Below are positions 8,580-18,600 of a stretch of DNA of 64,000 nucleotides, piece by piece (the stretch's first letter is position 1; each line of letters starts with the position of its first letter). Source of the stretch: Bifidobacterium longum subsp. infantis ATCC 15697 = JCM 1222 = DSM 20088 (lineage in GTDB: Bacteria; Actinomycetota; Actinomycetes; Actinomycetales; Bifidobacteriaceae). Under the pieces are notes generated by a model. That model searched no databases, was not told where the DNA came from, and was given only the letters and a program-made list of their open reading frames with translations. The stretch lies in assembly GCF_000269965.1 (NCBI RefSeq), contig NC_017219.1:682001-746000 (forward strand). Direction: 5' to 3'. Both the position numbers and the translations under genes were made by a program.

Positions 8580-8711
8580 ATGCGGGAAAGGATGCTGACT
8601 GATGATCTGGCGCTGAAGCTTCAGTGGGCCGCATATACGAGTCCTAAAGCGGATAGGATGGGATATGACGCGGATATCGTCGGTGGACTGAATAACGGGA
8701 GGCGCACATGA
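8580..8711 (+). CDS. Small ORF (43 aa) overlapping the HipA-like gene
   Basis: The ATG at 8580 begins MRERMLTDDLALKLQWAAYT and ends in GRRT, with its TGA sharing an ATGA overlap with the next start at 8708. That overlap suggests translational coupling. The peptide is not recognised. Its end (GYDADIVGGLNNGRR) vaguely recalls the tail of DUF3990 proteins (YDIVIGPVANDR-like), which often precede such HipA-like genes, so it may be the stump of a longer partner; this is speculative. Confidence 0.4.
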   Translation: MRERMLTDDLALKLQWAAYTSPKADRMGYDADIVGGLNNGRRT

Positions 8712-9880
8712 CCATGAACCGCATGCTGATGTGCCGTACCCATCCGGTAATGGAGTTCGAGTATTTCGAACGCGGCGGATACGCCCTGAGGGCAGGGGAG
8801 ATCTACGACGAGTCCCGAATCCCGATCGGCATGTATGTGGACGGCAAACCTGAGCCCACCGGTGAGTCGATTACCGGGTGGTGGCGTTCTCGCGGCATTC
8901 CCATGACCCGTGACGGTATGCGTTCCGTATTTGCCGGTTCGGGTATCGCTTCGACGAACGATCTGCTGGACCGTTCCTTGGGACTCAGCCTGTCGGACCA
9001 GTATTGGGTGCGGCCTCTCGACCGGCCCGATCTGACGTGGGAAAAACTGAACTTTTTCCACAACGATTTTGACGAACGACTTGGGCAGGCCTTATTCTTC
9101 GGTAATTCGTCGCGCATCGGCAACGTGAACACCCCGGATGTCACCAGTGCCGGTGACCTGCCGAAACGTTGGATTATCGGTCCCGATGGCGTCCGCAGCC
9201 TGATCAAGGGAGGGCGCACCGGTCAGGAGCCGGACAACGAGCGCATCGCCTGGCAGACGGCACGACTGTTCGGCATCGACCATGTCGAATACCGCATCGG
9301 CCGCGCCAAGGGCATCCGGGTCTCCGTCTGCGATGAAATGCTCGAAGACACGCAAGAGCTGATTCCCGCAGGGCAGGTTATGCGCATCTTCCGACGCGGC
9401 GACAACACCGAACGCAAGATGATATGGCTGGACGCATGTCAGCAACTCGGCGTAAGTCGTGATATGGCAAATGCGGCGACCAACGATTTTCTGTTCCTTG
9501 ATTTTCTTCTGCGCAACACCGACCGGCATTACAACAACTTCGGTCTCATCCGTGACGTCGAATCATTCGAGATTCGCCCGTCCCCGATTTTTGACAGCGG
9601 CGCCAGCCTGTGGAACGGCATGGACCCCGAAGCCATCACCAACGAAGACTACCCGGCGAAGCCGTTCTGGCTCGACGACTACGGCGATGCGGACAACGCC
9701 TACTGGCAGTTGGGACTTATCGACGATTGGGACCGTTATGATTTGGGGATGCTCGACGAGGTGCCTGAACTGATACGGGCACAGCTCGCCACCAACCGCC
9801 GGCTGTCCGCTGATGTGATTGACGCCATCTGCTCCGCCATGCAGGAGCGCATCGGCATCATCCGCAAGCTTGCACGATGA
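8708..9880 (+). CDS. HipA-like kinase-domain protein
   Basis: 390 residues. The C-terminal half carries HipA/PI3-4 kinase-like signatures: FLFLDFLLRNTDRHYNNFGL (catalytic loop DRHxxN) and SPIFDSGASLW (DxG metal site). A glycine-rich stretch, SLIKGGRTGQEPDNERIAW, could form the nucleotide loop. The N-terminal 100 residues, CRTHPVMEFEYFERGGYALR and after, are the extra domain seen in proteins often mis-annotated as excisionases. HipA toxins phosphorylate glutamyl-tRNA synthetase; targets of this subgroup are not established. No HipB-type HTH gene is adjacent, only the 43-residue ORF overlapping its start. Could be a toxin, a defence effector or a housekeeping kinase. Confidence 0.72.
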   Translation: MTMNRMLMCRTHPVMEFEYFERGGYALRAGEIYDESRIPIGMYVDGKPEPTGESITGWWRSRGIPMTRDGMRSVFAGSGIASTNDLLDRSLGLSLSDQYWVRPLDRPDLTWEKLNFFHNDFDERLGQALFFGNSSRIGNVNTPDVTSAGDLPKRWIIGPDGVRSLIKGGRTGQEPDNERIAWQTARLFGIDHVEYRIGRAKGIRVSVCDEMLEDTQELIPAGQVMRIFRRGDNTERKMIWLDACQQLGVSRDMANAATNDFLFLDFLLRNTDRHYNNFGLIRDVESFEIRPSPIFDSGASLWNGMDPEAITNEDYPAKPFWLDDYGDADNAYWQLGLIDDWDRYDLGMLDEVPELIRAQLATNRRLSADVIDAICSAMQERIGIIRKLAR

Positions 9881-9899
9881 TGCCGCGCCGGGAGGCAAC

Positions 9900-10202
9900 T
9901 CAGTCGAGGTTGGACTGCGTGCCTGCGGTGGCTTCGTTGGCGGCTTGCTCGGCTTGTGCCTGGTCGAGCTTGGCGCGGACGTCGTTGAGCAGACCCTGGG
10001 CGCGCTTGGCCAAGGCCTCGCCGATTTCCCATTGACGCATCGACTGGTCAAGATTGAGGCCGCCGGTTTCCAGTGCCTGGACAGCCTGAATCAGCTTGTC
10101 GCGCGCCTCTTCATATGGCATCTGGGCGATGAGCTCGCGTTCCTTGTCCGCCAGGGACGAGGCGGGGTTGTTCTTGTCGGTGGATGCGGCGTTTTCGGTC
10201 AT
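9900..10202 (-). CDS. xseB: Exodeoxyribonuclease VII small subunit
   Basis: 100 residues. The helical XseB core PYEEARDKLIQAVQALETGG, LNLDQSMRQWEIGEALAKRA and LLNDVRAKLDQA matches the family. It binds XseA to form the nuclease that degrades single-stranded DNA into oligonucleotides. N- and C-terminal extensions rich in Ala and Asn are typical of actinobacteria. It lies 51 bp downstream of xseA and is co-transcribed with it. Confidence 0.93.
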   Translation of the reverse strand: MTENAASTDKNNPASSLADKERELIAQMPYEEARDKLIQAVQALETGGLNLDQSMRQWEIGEALAKRAQGLLNDVRAKLDQAQAEQAANEATAGTQSNLD

Positions 10203-10253
10203 GATGTTCTCCTTATATATATATGGTATATATGCGTGGCTGCGTATGGAGTG

Positions 10254-11633
10254 TCACGCGGTTGCGGATGTGGTGGTTGCGGTAATGACACCCTTCTTCA
10301 AGGTGACGGTGATGTCATCCCCAGGGCTTACCTGCGAAGCATCGTCTAGTACGTGGCCATCGGAGGACTGCACCACCGCATAGCCTCGGTTCAATGTGGA
10401 TTGCGGGCTGAGTGCGGTCAGTGAGGCGTGAGCTCGCTCGACGGTGAGCTGGGCATCGTCCACGATGCGTCGCAGGCCGATGTCAAGCCGCTGCAGGGAA
10501 TCGTCGATTAGCCGCTGATGCGGTTCGAGCATGGTATGCGGTTGGGTCAGGCTTGGCCGGTTCGCATATCCCTCGATAAGTCGAATCTCGTTCTCCACGC
10601 GCGAACGGACCCGCAGTCGCATACGGTCGATGGCACCTTCGATGAGCTGCGACTGCTCACGCACATCCGGTACCACGCGCTTGGCCGCATCGGTGGGGGT
10701 GGAGGCTCTAAGATCGGCGACCAGATCCAGCAACGTCCAGTCATCCTCATGCCCGATGGAGGAGATTAATGGTGTGGTGCAGGCATACGCCGCACGAACC
10801 ACACGCTCATCCGAGAAACCGATGAGATCCTCAAACGAGCCGCCGCCACGGGCCACGATGATCACATCCACGCTCGGGTCGGCATCGAGTTGTGCAATGG
10901 CCTGAACCACTTCGGCCGGGCATTGCTCGCCCTGAACATGCACATGGACCACCTTGAAGGTTACGGAAGGCCAACGAAGGTTCACATTGGTGATCACATC
11001 GCCTTCCGCACGTGCCTGAGGTGCGCAAATCAGGCCAATAGTCTTCGGAAACTCCGGGAGAGGCAGTTTGTGATCGGCATCGAACAGGCCCTCGCCCTTA
11101 AGCTGCTTGCGCAATTCGTCGATCATGGCCTTGAGGCTGCCACCGGCTCCGACCTTGAGAATCGTGTCCCCGCGCAACGACAGCGAAGTGCGCTTCATCC
11201 ACAGGTTCGGTTTGCCATGAATCACCACGCGGTCGCCCTGAACGAACTGGCTGGCCGCGGCCGCGAACCTGCCGAAGCCATTGACTTCCATGGCGATATC
11301 CTCGAAGTCGTCGCGCAGCGTGATGTAGGCCGAGCCGGCGCGACGGGTATTGATCTGCGTGATCTGGCCGGTGACCCACGCGGACGGCCATCGTTCCACG
11401 GCACCGTAGAACTTCTGGCTCAGCACACTTACCGGCCACGGATTTTGCGCGCTGGTTTCAGCGGCGCGTGCAGGCAGCTGATCGATAGGGCGAGGCTCAT
11501 TCGGCAGATTGATGGTGCCCTGATCAGGCGCGAAAGTGCCTTGACCCGGCTCAAAGCCAGCCGAGGCCAGTGAAGCGGCGGTCGGTGGACGGCCGGTAGA
11601 TGGGTAGCCCATTGCAGTAGTCATGCACTCCAC
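10254..11633 (-). CDS. xseA: Exodeoxyribonuclease VII large subunit
   Basis: 459 residues; the family is usually 400-460. An N-terminal OB fold (WPVSVLSQKFYGAVERWPSA, VTGQITQINTRRAGSAYITL) is followed by the nuclease domain with IGLICAPQARAEGDVITN, VDVIIVARGGGSFEDLIGF and LISSIGHEDDWTLLDLVADL, which hold the conserved acidic and basic residues. A C-terminal coiled coil and a beta-tail (LNRGYAVVQSSDGHVLDDAS) complete it. The frame starts at GTG 11633; ATG 11624 (MTTAMGYPST) is an equally good start. First gene of xseA-xseB. Confidence 0.95.
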   Translation of the reverse strand: MECMTTAMGYPSTGRPPTAASLASAGFEPGQGTFAPDQGTINLPNEPRPIDQLPARAAETSAQNPWPVSVLSQKFYGAVERWPSAWVTGQITQINTRRAGSAYITLRDDFEDIAMEVNGFGRFAAAASQFVQGDRVVIHGKPNLWMKRTSLSLRGDTILKVGAGGSLKAMIDELRKQLKGEGLFDADHKLPLPEFPKTIGLICAPQARAEGDVITNVNLRWPSVTFKVVHVHVQGEQCPAEVVQAIAQLDADPSVDVIIVARGGGSFEDLIGFSDERVVRAAYACTTPLISSIGHEDDWTLLDLVADLRASTPTDAAKRVVPDVREQSQLIEGAIDRMRLRVRSRVENEIRLIEGYANRPSLTQPHTMLEPHQRLIDDSLQRLDIGLRRIVDDAQLTVERAHASLTALSPQSTLNRGYAVVQSSDGHVLDDASQVSPGDDITVTLKKGVITATTTSATA

Positions 11634-12090
11634 TATAAGTGCGTTGGTTGATGACGGTAAATATTTACCGTCGCCTGAAAACGGTGTGATGATGAATGCG
11701 AGAACCGTACGAAGCGATGTATCAGCCGATGATGGAGATGGTCTGGTGCATCAGAAGAAAGGAGTCATTATGGCGAAGAAACGGGTGCTATGAAGAGGAG
11801 TGAGATATGCGTTGCGCTGACGATTGAGAGTCGTCAGTGAGCTCGCTGTGCGACACGCGAGCAGAAAACAGTTACGCTAATCACACACTTGTGGTTTTGG
11901 CGGAAAATAGCCGAAAACCCTATAAATAGTTCGACACACCACTGTTGAGCACTAGATATAGTGGTGGGGATGCCGTATTCTTCTAGAGGTTCAAGAAAAC
12001 GACATCAATGTAATTTCGTGTGGCCCACGTCGAGTGCGGCCAAAATGCGGAACTCAGGAGAGTGTTCGCCTTATAGGAAAGGGGTGCCCG
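11634..12090. other. Divergent intergenic region xseA / nrdD
   Basis: About 450 bp that carries the promoters of both genes. It contains the NrdR box pair listed separately. Two tiny ORFs have good ribosome sites: ATG 11770 (MAKKRVL, after AAAGGAG) and ATG 11807 (MRCADD, after GAGGAG). The TATTTACCGTC and TTGACGGT-like stretches near 11660 may belong to the xseA promoter. Nothing else recognisable. Confidence 0.5.
11917..11964 (+). promoter_or_regulatory. Pair of NrdR boxes upstream of nrdD
   Basis: Box 1 (11917-11932) is ACCCTATAAATAGTTC and box 2 (11949-11964) is GCACTAGATATAGTGG. Both resemble the NrdR consensus ACACTATATATAGTGT. They start 32 bp apart, about three helical turns, which is the spacing expected for cooperative binding of the ATP-cone repressor NrdR (established for ribonucleotide reductase genes). 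Box 2 is the stronger. This predicts repression of nrdDG when dATP is high. Confidence 0.75.
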
Positions 12091-14499
12091 ATGGGTGCAC
12101 AGGTGTTGGAGGAAATCGTCACCGATAACGAGACCAAGGTGGCCGCCAAGGCCTCCACCGTGCTCGTTGAGAAGCGTGATGGTCGTGTGGTCGACTTCGA
12201 CCCCATCAACATCATCTCTGCGGTCAAGTCTGCTTTCGGTGACCTGAACAAGGAAGTCGGCCCCGAAGAAGATGCCATGATCCGTGGTTTCGCCAACCAA
12301 GTCGAAGGCGAAATCAAGGGGCGTTACGCCGGCCCCGCCAAGATCGAGGACATCCAGAACCTCGTGGAGCACGCCCTCATTGACGCCCACCTGTACGATG
12401 TGGCTCGCGCCTACACCAACTACCGTCTCGACAAGGACATTCAGCGTGCCAAGGCCACTGATGTCAACGAGGCCGTTTCCCGCTTCATCAACCACGACCC
12501 GACCCTGATTCACGAGAACGCGAACAAGGATTCCAACGTCTACTCCACCCAGCGTGATCTGCTGGCCGGTGCCGTGTCCAAGGCCGCCGCGTTCAACATG
12601 CTGCCGCCGGCGGTGTCCAACGCCCACATGAAGGGCGACATTCACTTCCACGATGCCGACTACTCGCCGTTCACTGCCCAGTCCAACTGCTCCTTGCCGA
12701 ACTTCTGGGACATGTTGGCCAATGGCTTCACTCTTGGCAACGCTCCGATGGCTTCCCCGAAGTCCATCGCCATTGCGGCCACCCAGATTACCCAGATCAT
12801 GAAGGACGTGGCCTCCAGCCAGTATGGTGGCCAGACCGCCAACCGTGCTGACGAGCATCTTGCCCAGTATGCCAAGAAGGATTACGAGAAGTTCCTCGAG
12901 GAAGCTCGTGAGACCATCCCCGACGGCATGCCGGTTGAATTCGCCCGTCGTCAGGTCGAGAGCGCCAAGAGGAACGAGCCCGCCAAGCTGCATTTCGGTT
13001 CCCGCGAACCGCTGCCGATGGACACCCCGTTCCACACCGATGTTGACGAACTTGAGCAGGAGCGTGAAATCCTCGCCAAGATTCGTACCCGCAAGGCCAT
13101 CTATGATGCCATGCAGACCATGGAATACCAGATCAACTCCAACCGTGTGTCCAACGGCCAGACCCCGTTCGTGACTGTCGGCTTTGGTCTCGGCACCGAC
13201 TGGTTCTCTCGTGAAGTGCAGCGCGCAATCCTGCTGAACCGTATTCGCGGCCTCGGCAAGGAACACCACACCGCCATCTTCCCGAAGCTCGTCTTTACTG
13301 TGCAGCACGGCGTGAACGCCGACCCGGGTGACCCGAACTACGATTTGAAGCAGCTCGCCCTCGAGTCCGCCACCAAGCGCATGTACCCGGATGTGGTGTT
13401 CTACGAGAACATCGTCAAGATCACAGGCTCCTTCAAGGCTCCGATGGGTTGCCGCTCCTTCCTGCAGGGTTGGATCAACCCGGAGACCGGCAAGGACGAG
13501 GAGGATGGCCGTATGAACCTCGGCGTGGTCACCGTCAATGTGCCGCGTATCGCCATCGAATCCCACGGTGACAAGGCTCGCTTCTGGAAGCTGTTCGAGG
13601 AGCGTATGGAAGTCGCCCATCAGGCCCTCCAGTTCCGCATCATGCGCTGCAAGGAAGCCACCCCGGTCAACGCCCCGACCCTGTTCCGCTTCGGTGCGTT
13701 CGGTCGTCTCGGTGCCAACGACAACGTGGACCAGCTGTTCAAGAACGAGCGTGCCACCGTGTCGCTCGGCTACATCGGCCTTGCCGAGACCACCGCGGTC
13801 TTCTACGGCAAGAACTGGATTCGCGACCACGGCTGGGATCCGGAAGGCAAGGAGTTCGCGCTGTCCATCGTCAAGCGCATGAACGAGCTGTGCAAGCAGT
13901 GGAGCAAAGCGGAGGGCTACCACTATTCCGTGTACTCCACTCCGGCTGAATCCCTGACCGACCGCTTCAACCGCATGGACCGTGAAAAGTTCGGCCGTAT
14001 CGAAGGCGTGACTGACCACGACTTCTACACCAACTCCTTCCACTACCCGGTGTGGTTGCAGCCCACCCCGATGGAGAAGCTCAGCTACGAGAAGGACTTC
14101 CCGTACTACGCCTCCGGCGGCTTCATCAACTACTGCGAGTACCCGTGCCTGCAGGACAACCCGAAGGCGCTCGAAGCCGTGTGGGATTACGCCTACAACA
14201 TCGGCATCGGCTACCTGGGCACCAACACCCCGATCGACCACTGCTTCGTGTGCGGCTTCCAGGGCGACTTTGAGCCGACCGAGGAAGGCTTCAAGTGCCC
14301 GGAGTGCGGTAACTCCAACCCGGACAAGTGCAACGTCACCAAGCGCACCTGCGGCTACCTCGGCAGCCCGGTCCAGCGCCCGATGGTGCATGGCCGTCAC
14401 GAGGAGATCGCCCACCGAGTCAAGCACATGAGCGGCGAAACCGGTCGTGTGACGCTGGACGACGGCACCACTCGCGAGTGGTTCGAAGAGGCCAAGTAG
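12091..14499 (+). CDS. nrdD: Anaerobic ribonucleoside-triphosphate reductase (class III)
   Basis: 802 residues from the ATG at 12091, chosen for AGGAAAGGGG just upstream. Reduces NTPs to dNTPs using formate and a glycyl radical. An ATP-cone lies at the N-terminus (LVEKRDGRVVDFDPINIISA). The barrel includes DIHFHDADYSPFTAQSNC. Four zinc cysteines are at C718, C721, C736 and C739. The radical loop KRTCGYLGSPVQRPMVHGRH has the radical Gly at about 755. Dual allosteric control by ATP/dATP is expected from the cone. Followed by its activase nrdG. Central to DNA synthesis in a strict anaerobe. Confidence 0.96.
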   Translation: MGAQVLEEIVTDNETKVAAKASTVLVEKRDGRVVDFDPINIISAVKSAFGDLNKEVGPEEDAMIRGFANQVEGEIKGRYAGPAKIEDIQNLVEHALIDAHLYDVARAYTNYRLDKDIQRAKATDVNEAVSRFINHDPTLIHENANKDSNVYSTQRDLLAGAVSKAAAFNMLPPAVSNAHMKGDIHFHDADYSPFTAQSNCSLPNFWDMLANGFTLGNAPMASPKSIAIAATQITQIMKDVASSQYGGQTANRADEHLAQYAKKDYEKFLEEARETIPDGMPVEFARRQVESAKRNEPAKLHFGSREPLPMDTPFHTDVDELEQEREILAKIRTRKAIYDAMQTMEYQINSNRVSNGQTPFVTVGFGLGTDWFSREVQRAILLNRIRGLGKEHHTAIFPKLVFTVQHGVNADPGDPNYDLKQLALESATKRMYPDVVFYENIVKITGSFKAPMGCRSFLQGWINPETGKDEEDGRMNLGVVTVNVPRIAIESHGDKARFWKLFEERMEVAHQALQFRIMRCKEATPVNAPTLFRFGAFGRLGANDNVDQLFKNERATVSLGYIGLAETTAVFYGKNWIRDHGWDPEGKEFALSIVKRMNELCKQWSKAEGYHYSVYSTPAESLTDRFNRMDREKFGRIEGVTDHDFYTNSFHYPVWLQPTPMEKLSYEKDFPYYASGGFINYCEYPCLQDNPKALEAVWDYAYNIGIGYLGTNTPIDHCFVCGFQGDFEPTEEGFKCPECGNSNPDKCNVTKRTCGYLGSPVQRPMVHGRHEEIAHRVKHMSGETGRVTLDDGTTREWFEEAK

Positions 14500-14515
14500 G
14501 GTTATTCGTGAGTGG

Positions 14516-14629
14516 GCTCCCCTCTCTGAGGGGAGCTGTCAGCAAAGCTGACTGAGGGGAGTCCGAGGAGCTATTCCGAAGCTCCCCTCAGTCGCCTACG
14601 ACGACAGCTCCCCCTCAAAGAGGGGAGCT
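14516..14629. repeat. REP-like palindromic repeat, two copies in inverted arrangement
   Basis: A forward copy at 14516-14561 (GAGGGGAGCTGTCAGCAAAG, then CTGACTGAGGGGAG) faces an inverted copy at 14580-14629 (AGCTCCCCTCAGTCGCC up to GAGGGGAGCT). The pair fills the nrdD-nrdG gap. It could moderate the ratio of NrdD to NrdG by RNA folding or partial termination (inference). Confidence 0.8.
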
Positions 14630-14653
14630 AATGCTTTCCGCAAGGAGGGAATC

Positions 14654-15382
14654 ATGCCGGAGTTGCATACGACCAAGCCCGAACCCAAGCGCCATGACTT
14701 TGCGGCCAGCGAGACCGGGCGTGGCCCCTCCGTACCCTCCAACGGTCTTGCCAACGATCCGAAAGCCGGTCAATGGGATGGCCGGCGCATGTCCAAGCGG
14801 ATGATCGCCGACTACAAAACCTTCATTGTCACCGACGGAGAAGGCGTGCGCAACTCCCTTTACGTCTCCGGGTGCCCCTTCCACTGCGTCGACTGCTTCA
14901 ACGCCTCCATCTGGGATTTCCAAGCCGGCCACGAATACACGCAAAAACTTGAAGACAAAATCATCGAAGATCTGAAAGCCCCATGGGTGCAAGGCATTAC
15001 GTTCCTTGGCGGCGAGCCATTCCTCAACACTCCCGTGCTGGTGCCGCTCGCACAACGTATCCGCCAGGAATTCGGTCATACCAAAGATATCTGGTCGTGG
15101 ACCGGCTACACATGGGAAGAACTCATGCGCCCCGGAGAAACCCCAGACAAGCTTGAATTGCTACATCTCATCGACATTCTCGTCGACGGCCGCTACCTCA
15201 GAGACCAGAAGGACTCGCTGCTGCAATTCCGCGGCTCCAGAAACCAGCGCATCCTCGATGTGCCCAAGTCTCTGGAAGCCGGCGAACCGGTCATCTGGGC
15301 CAAGCTCCACGATCAAGAACGAGATATCCCCGAAATCTATTTGAAAGACCGCGAAGCCGGCGAAGGCCAACAGGCCTCGTAG
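14654..15382 (+). CDS. nrdG: Anaerobic ribonucleotide reductase-activating protein (radical SAM)
   Basis: 242 residues; the ATG at 14654 is preceded by AAGGAGGGAATC. It generates the glycyl radical on NrdD from S-adenosylmethionine. The [4Fe-4S] motif CPFHCVDC (C74, C78, C81) follows TDGEGVRNSLYVSGC. SAM-binding features appear as ITFLGGEPFLN and WSWTGYTWEEL. The protein carries an actinobacterial N-terminal extension of about 40 residues before the conserved RMIADYKTF. The tail after LLQFRGSRNQRILDVPKSL is Glu-rich. Confidence 0.95.
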   Translation: MPELHTTKPEPKRHDFAASETGRGPSVPSNGLANDPKAGQWDGRRMSKRMIADYKTFIVTDGEGVRNSLYVSGCPFHCVDCFNASIWDFQAGHEYTQKLEDKIIEDLKAPWVQGITFLGGEPFLNTPVLVPLAQRIRQEFGHTKDIWSWTGYTWEELMRPGETPDKLELLHLIDILVDGRYLRDQKDSLLQFRGSRNQRILDVPKSLEAGEPVIWAKLHDQERDIPEIYLKDREAGEGQQAS

Positions 15383-15610
15383 TAGCAGTTCTGGAATGCC
15401 GCACTCAGCAATATCGTTGGAACTGTTGGGGGAAAGGCCTTCCCGTGAGCGAAATCACTTCGCCTCGTGCCATGTTGGGCAGGTAATCGGACTAATATTC
15501 CAGAAGAAGTAGCCGGTCGAAGCCGTCCGCAGGGTATCTGCCAGCCGTCCCGAAACGGTTTCTGATGCCTCGTGGCGTGCACTCCCGGAAGTCGGAATTA
15601 AGAGGAACAC

Positions 15611-18600
15611 ATGGTTGACATCGTCACTGACGCGAGCGCAACGCCCGCCTCACAACTGAAGCCGCTGCGTGTGGGATTGGATATCGGCTCCACCACCGTC
15701 AAGGCCGTGGTGCTTGATCAGTCCGATTCCCTGAAAGACACCCTATTTTCCGATTACCGACGTCACCATGCCAATGTGCGTGCCACCGTTGCCGGTCTGC
15801 TCGTGGACATTCATAAAGAGCTCGTGGAACTAGGTCGAGGCGACGAGCCGATTCGCCTGTCCATCACCGGTTCCGGCGGCTTGGCGCTCGCCGATAACCT
15901 GCATGTGCCCTTCATCCAGGAGGTCATCGCCGAAACCGAGGCGATCGACAAGGAATACCCTCAGGCCGACGTCATCATCGAGCTCGGCGGCGAGGACGCC
16001 AAGATCACCTACCTGAAGCCCACGCCCGAACAGCGTATGAATGGTTCGTGCGCAGGCGGCACCGGCGCGTTCATCGACCAGATGTCCACGCTGCTTGACA
16101 CCGACGCCGCAGGCCTCAACGAGATGGCCAAGAGCTACGAGAACCTGTATCCGATCGCCTCGCGTTGCGGCGTGTTCGCCAAAACCGATCTGCAGCCGCT
16201 GATCAACGACGGTGCGGCCAAGCCTGATCTCGCCGCCTCCATCTTCACCGCAGTGGCCACGCAGACCATTGCCGGCCTGGCTGCTGGCCGCCCGATCCAC
16301 GGTACCGTCATCTTCCTCGGTGGCCCGCTGTTCTTCATGTCCGAACTGCGCGCCGCCTTCCAGCGTGCCCTTGAAGGCAAGGTCGACAAGTTCATCGTGC
16401 CGACCGACGCCCACCTGTATGTGGCCTACGGTTCGGCATTGCAGGCCGACATGGATTCCGACGATCAGGGCCACCATTTCGAGGCCCACACCTGCGATGA
16501 GATCCTCATGCGTCTGGACGAGCTGAAGAACCTGCCCTCCAACACACCCACCATGCCGCCGCTGTTCCCCACCGAGGCCGACCGCGAGGACTTCAACAAG
16601 CGCCACCACAAGGAACACATCCACATCGGCACCCTCGAAGGCGCGCATGGCCCGCACTTCCTGGGCATCGACGCCGGTTCCACCACCATCAAGGCCACGC
16701 TCGTCAATGACGACCGTGAAATCGTCTGGTCCAGCTACGCCAACAACGAAGGCAGCCCGCTGACCGCCGCCATCAACATCGTCAAGAAGATCCAATCCGA
16801 GCTGCCCGAAGGCGCATGGATCGCACGCTCCTGCGCCACCGGTTACGGCGAAGGCCTCATCACCACCGGCCTGCACCTGGACGAGGGCGTGGTGGAGACC
16901 ATGGCCCACTATCGTGGTGCCGAAATGGTCAGCCCCGGCGTCACCGCCGTCATCGACATCGGCGGCCAGGATATGAAATATCTGGCCATCACTGACGGCG
17001 TCATCGACTCGATCGCCGTCAACGAAGCCTGCTCGTCCGGCTGCGGCTCGTTCCTGCAGACCTTCGCCATGTCCATGGGCCTGACGATTCAGGAATTCAC
17101 GCAAAAGGCTCTGGCTTCCACCCATCCGGTGGACCTCGGTTCGCGCTGCACCGTGTTCATGAACTCCTCGGTCAAGCAGGCGCAGAAGGAAGGCGCCTCC
17201 ATCGAGGACATCGCTGCCGGCCTATGCTACTCCGTGGTGCGCAACGCCCTGTACAAGGTCATCAAGTTGCGTGATTCCGGCGAACTCGGCGACACTGTGG
17301 TGGTCCAGGGCGGTACGTTCCTCAACGACGCCGTGCTGCGCGCCTTCGAGCTGCTCACCGAACGTCAGGTCACCCGCCCGAACATCGCCGGCCTCATGGG
17401 CGCGTTCGGCGCCGCCCTGACCGCCCGCATGCACTATCAGGATGAGGCCGACCACTTGGACGTGGTGGTTAAGGCCGATGGGTCCGAGGAACAGTCCGAG
17501 GCCGAGCCCGCACCCAAGTCCGAGCCCAAGGCCGCGGCCTTCAAGAAGACCGAGCCGGCCAAGCCCGAAGCCCATGTCGTTGTCGTGGACGGTGTGACTC
17601 ACACCGCCAGCTCCATTCTGACCGGCGAAGCGCTCGACAACATGAGCATGACCGCCGAGCGTGACGTGTGCAAGCTGTGCCAGAACCACTGCAAGCTCAC
17701 CATCACCACATTCTCCGACGGCTCGCGCTTCGTGACCGGCAACCGCTGCGAACGCGGCGGCGACGCCAAGAAGAAGCGTTCCGACCGTCCGAACCTGTAC
17801 GACTACAAGTACAAGCGTTGCTTCGCCTACCGCCGTTTGACCGACAAGAAGGCCACTCGTGGCGAGATCGGCATTCCGCGCGCCCTCAATATGTACGAGA
17901 ACTACCCGTTCTGGTTCACGCTGCTCACCACGCTGGGCTTCAAGGTGATGATCTCCGGCCGCAGCTCCCACGAGCTGTTCGAGACCGGCATCGAATCCAT
18001 CGCCTCCGAAAACATCTGCTACCCGGCCAAGCTGGTGCACGGCCATATCAAGTGGCTGATCAACAAGGGCATCAAGACCATCTTCTACCCGTGCGTGAGC
18101 TACGAGGAGAACCTCGTGCCCAACACGGACAATCATTACAACTGCCCGGTTGTGGCCAACTATCCGCTCGTCGTCGGCGCCAACGTGCCTGAGCTGCGTG
18201 AAGACGGCGTGCGCTACATGCACCCGTACTTCAACCTCGCCAACCATGAGCTCATGGTTGACCGCATCGTCGAAGAGTTTGCGTGGGCCAACGTGACCCG
18301 CGAAGAGGCCGAAACCGCGGTCAAGGCCGCCTATGCCGAAGACAAGGTCTTCAAGCATGACGTGCAGCAGGAAGGTTTGACCGCGCTCGCCTATATGAAA
18401 GAGCACAACTGCCGAGGCATCGTGCTCGCCGGCCGTCCCTACCACATCGACCCCGAAATCAACCACGGCATCCCCGAAACCATCTGCTCGCTGGGCATGG
18501 TGGTACTCTCCGAGGATTCCATCTGCGAACTGCATCCGGGGGAGAAGCTCAACCTCACCGAATTCCGCTCGGAAGGCGAAGCCGACCCGCGTTCCAAGAA

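Noticed and set aside
11983..14427. 814-codon minus-strand frame
   Set aside because: It lies opposite nrdD, is rich in Val/Gly/His as expected from antisense of GC-rich codons, and has no recognisable domain.
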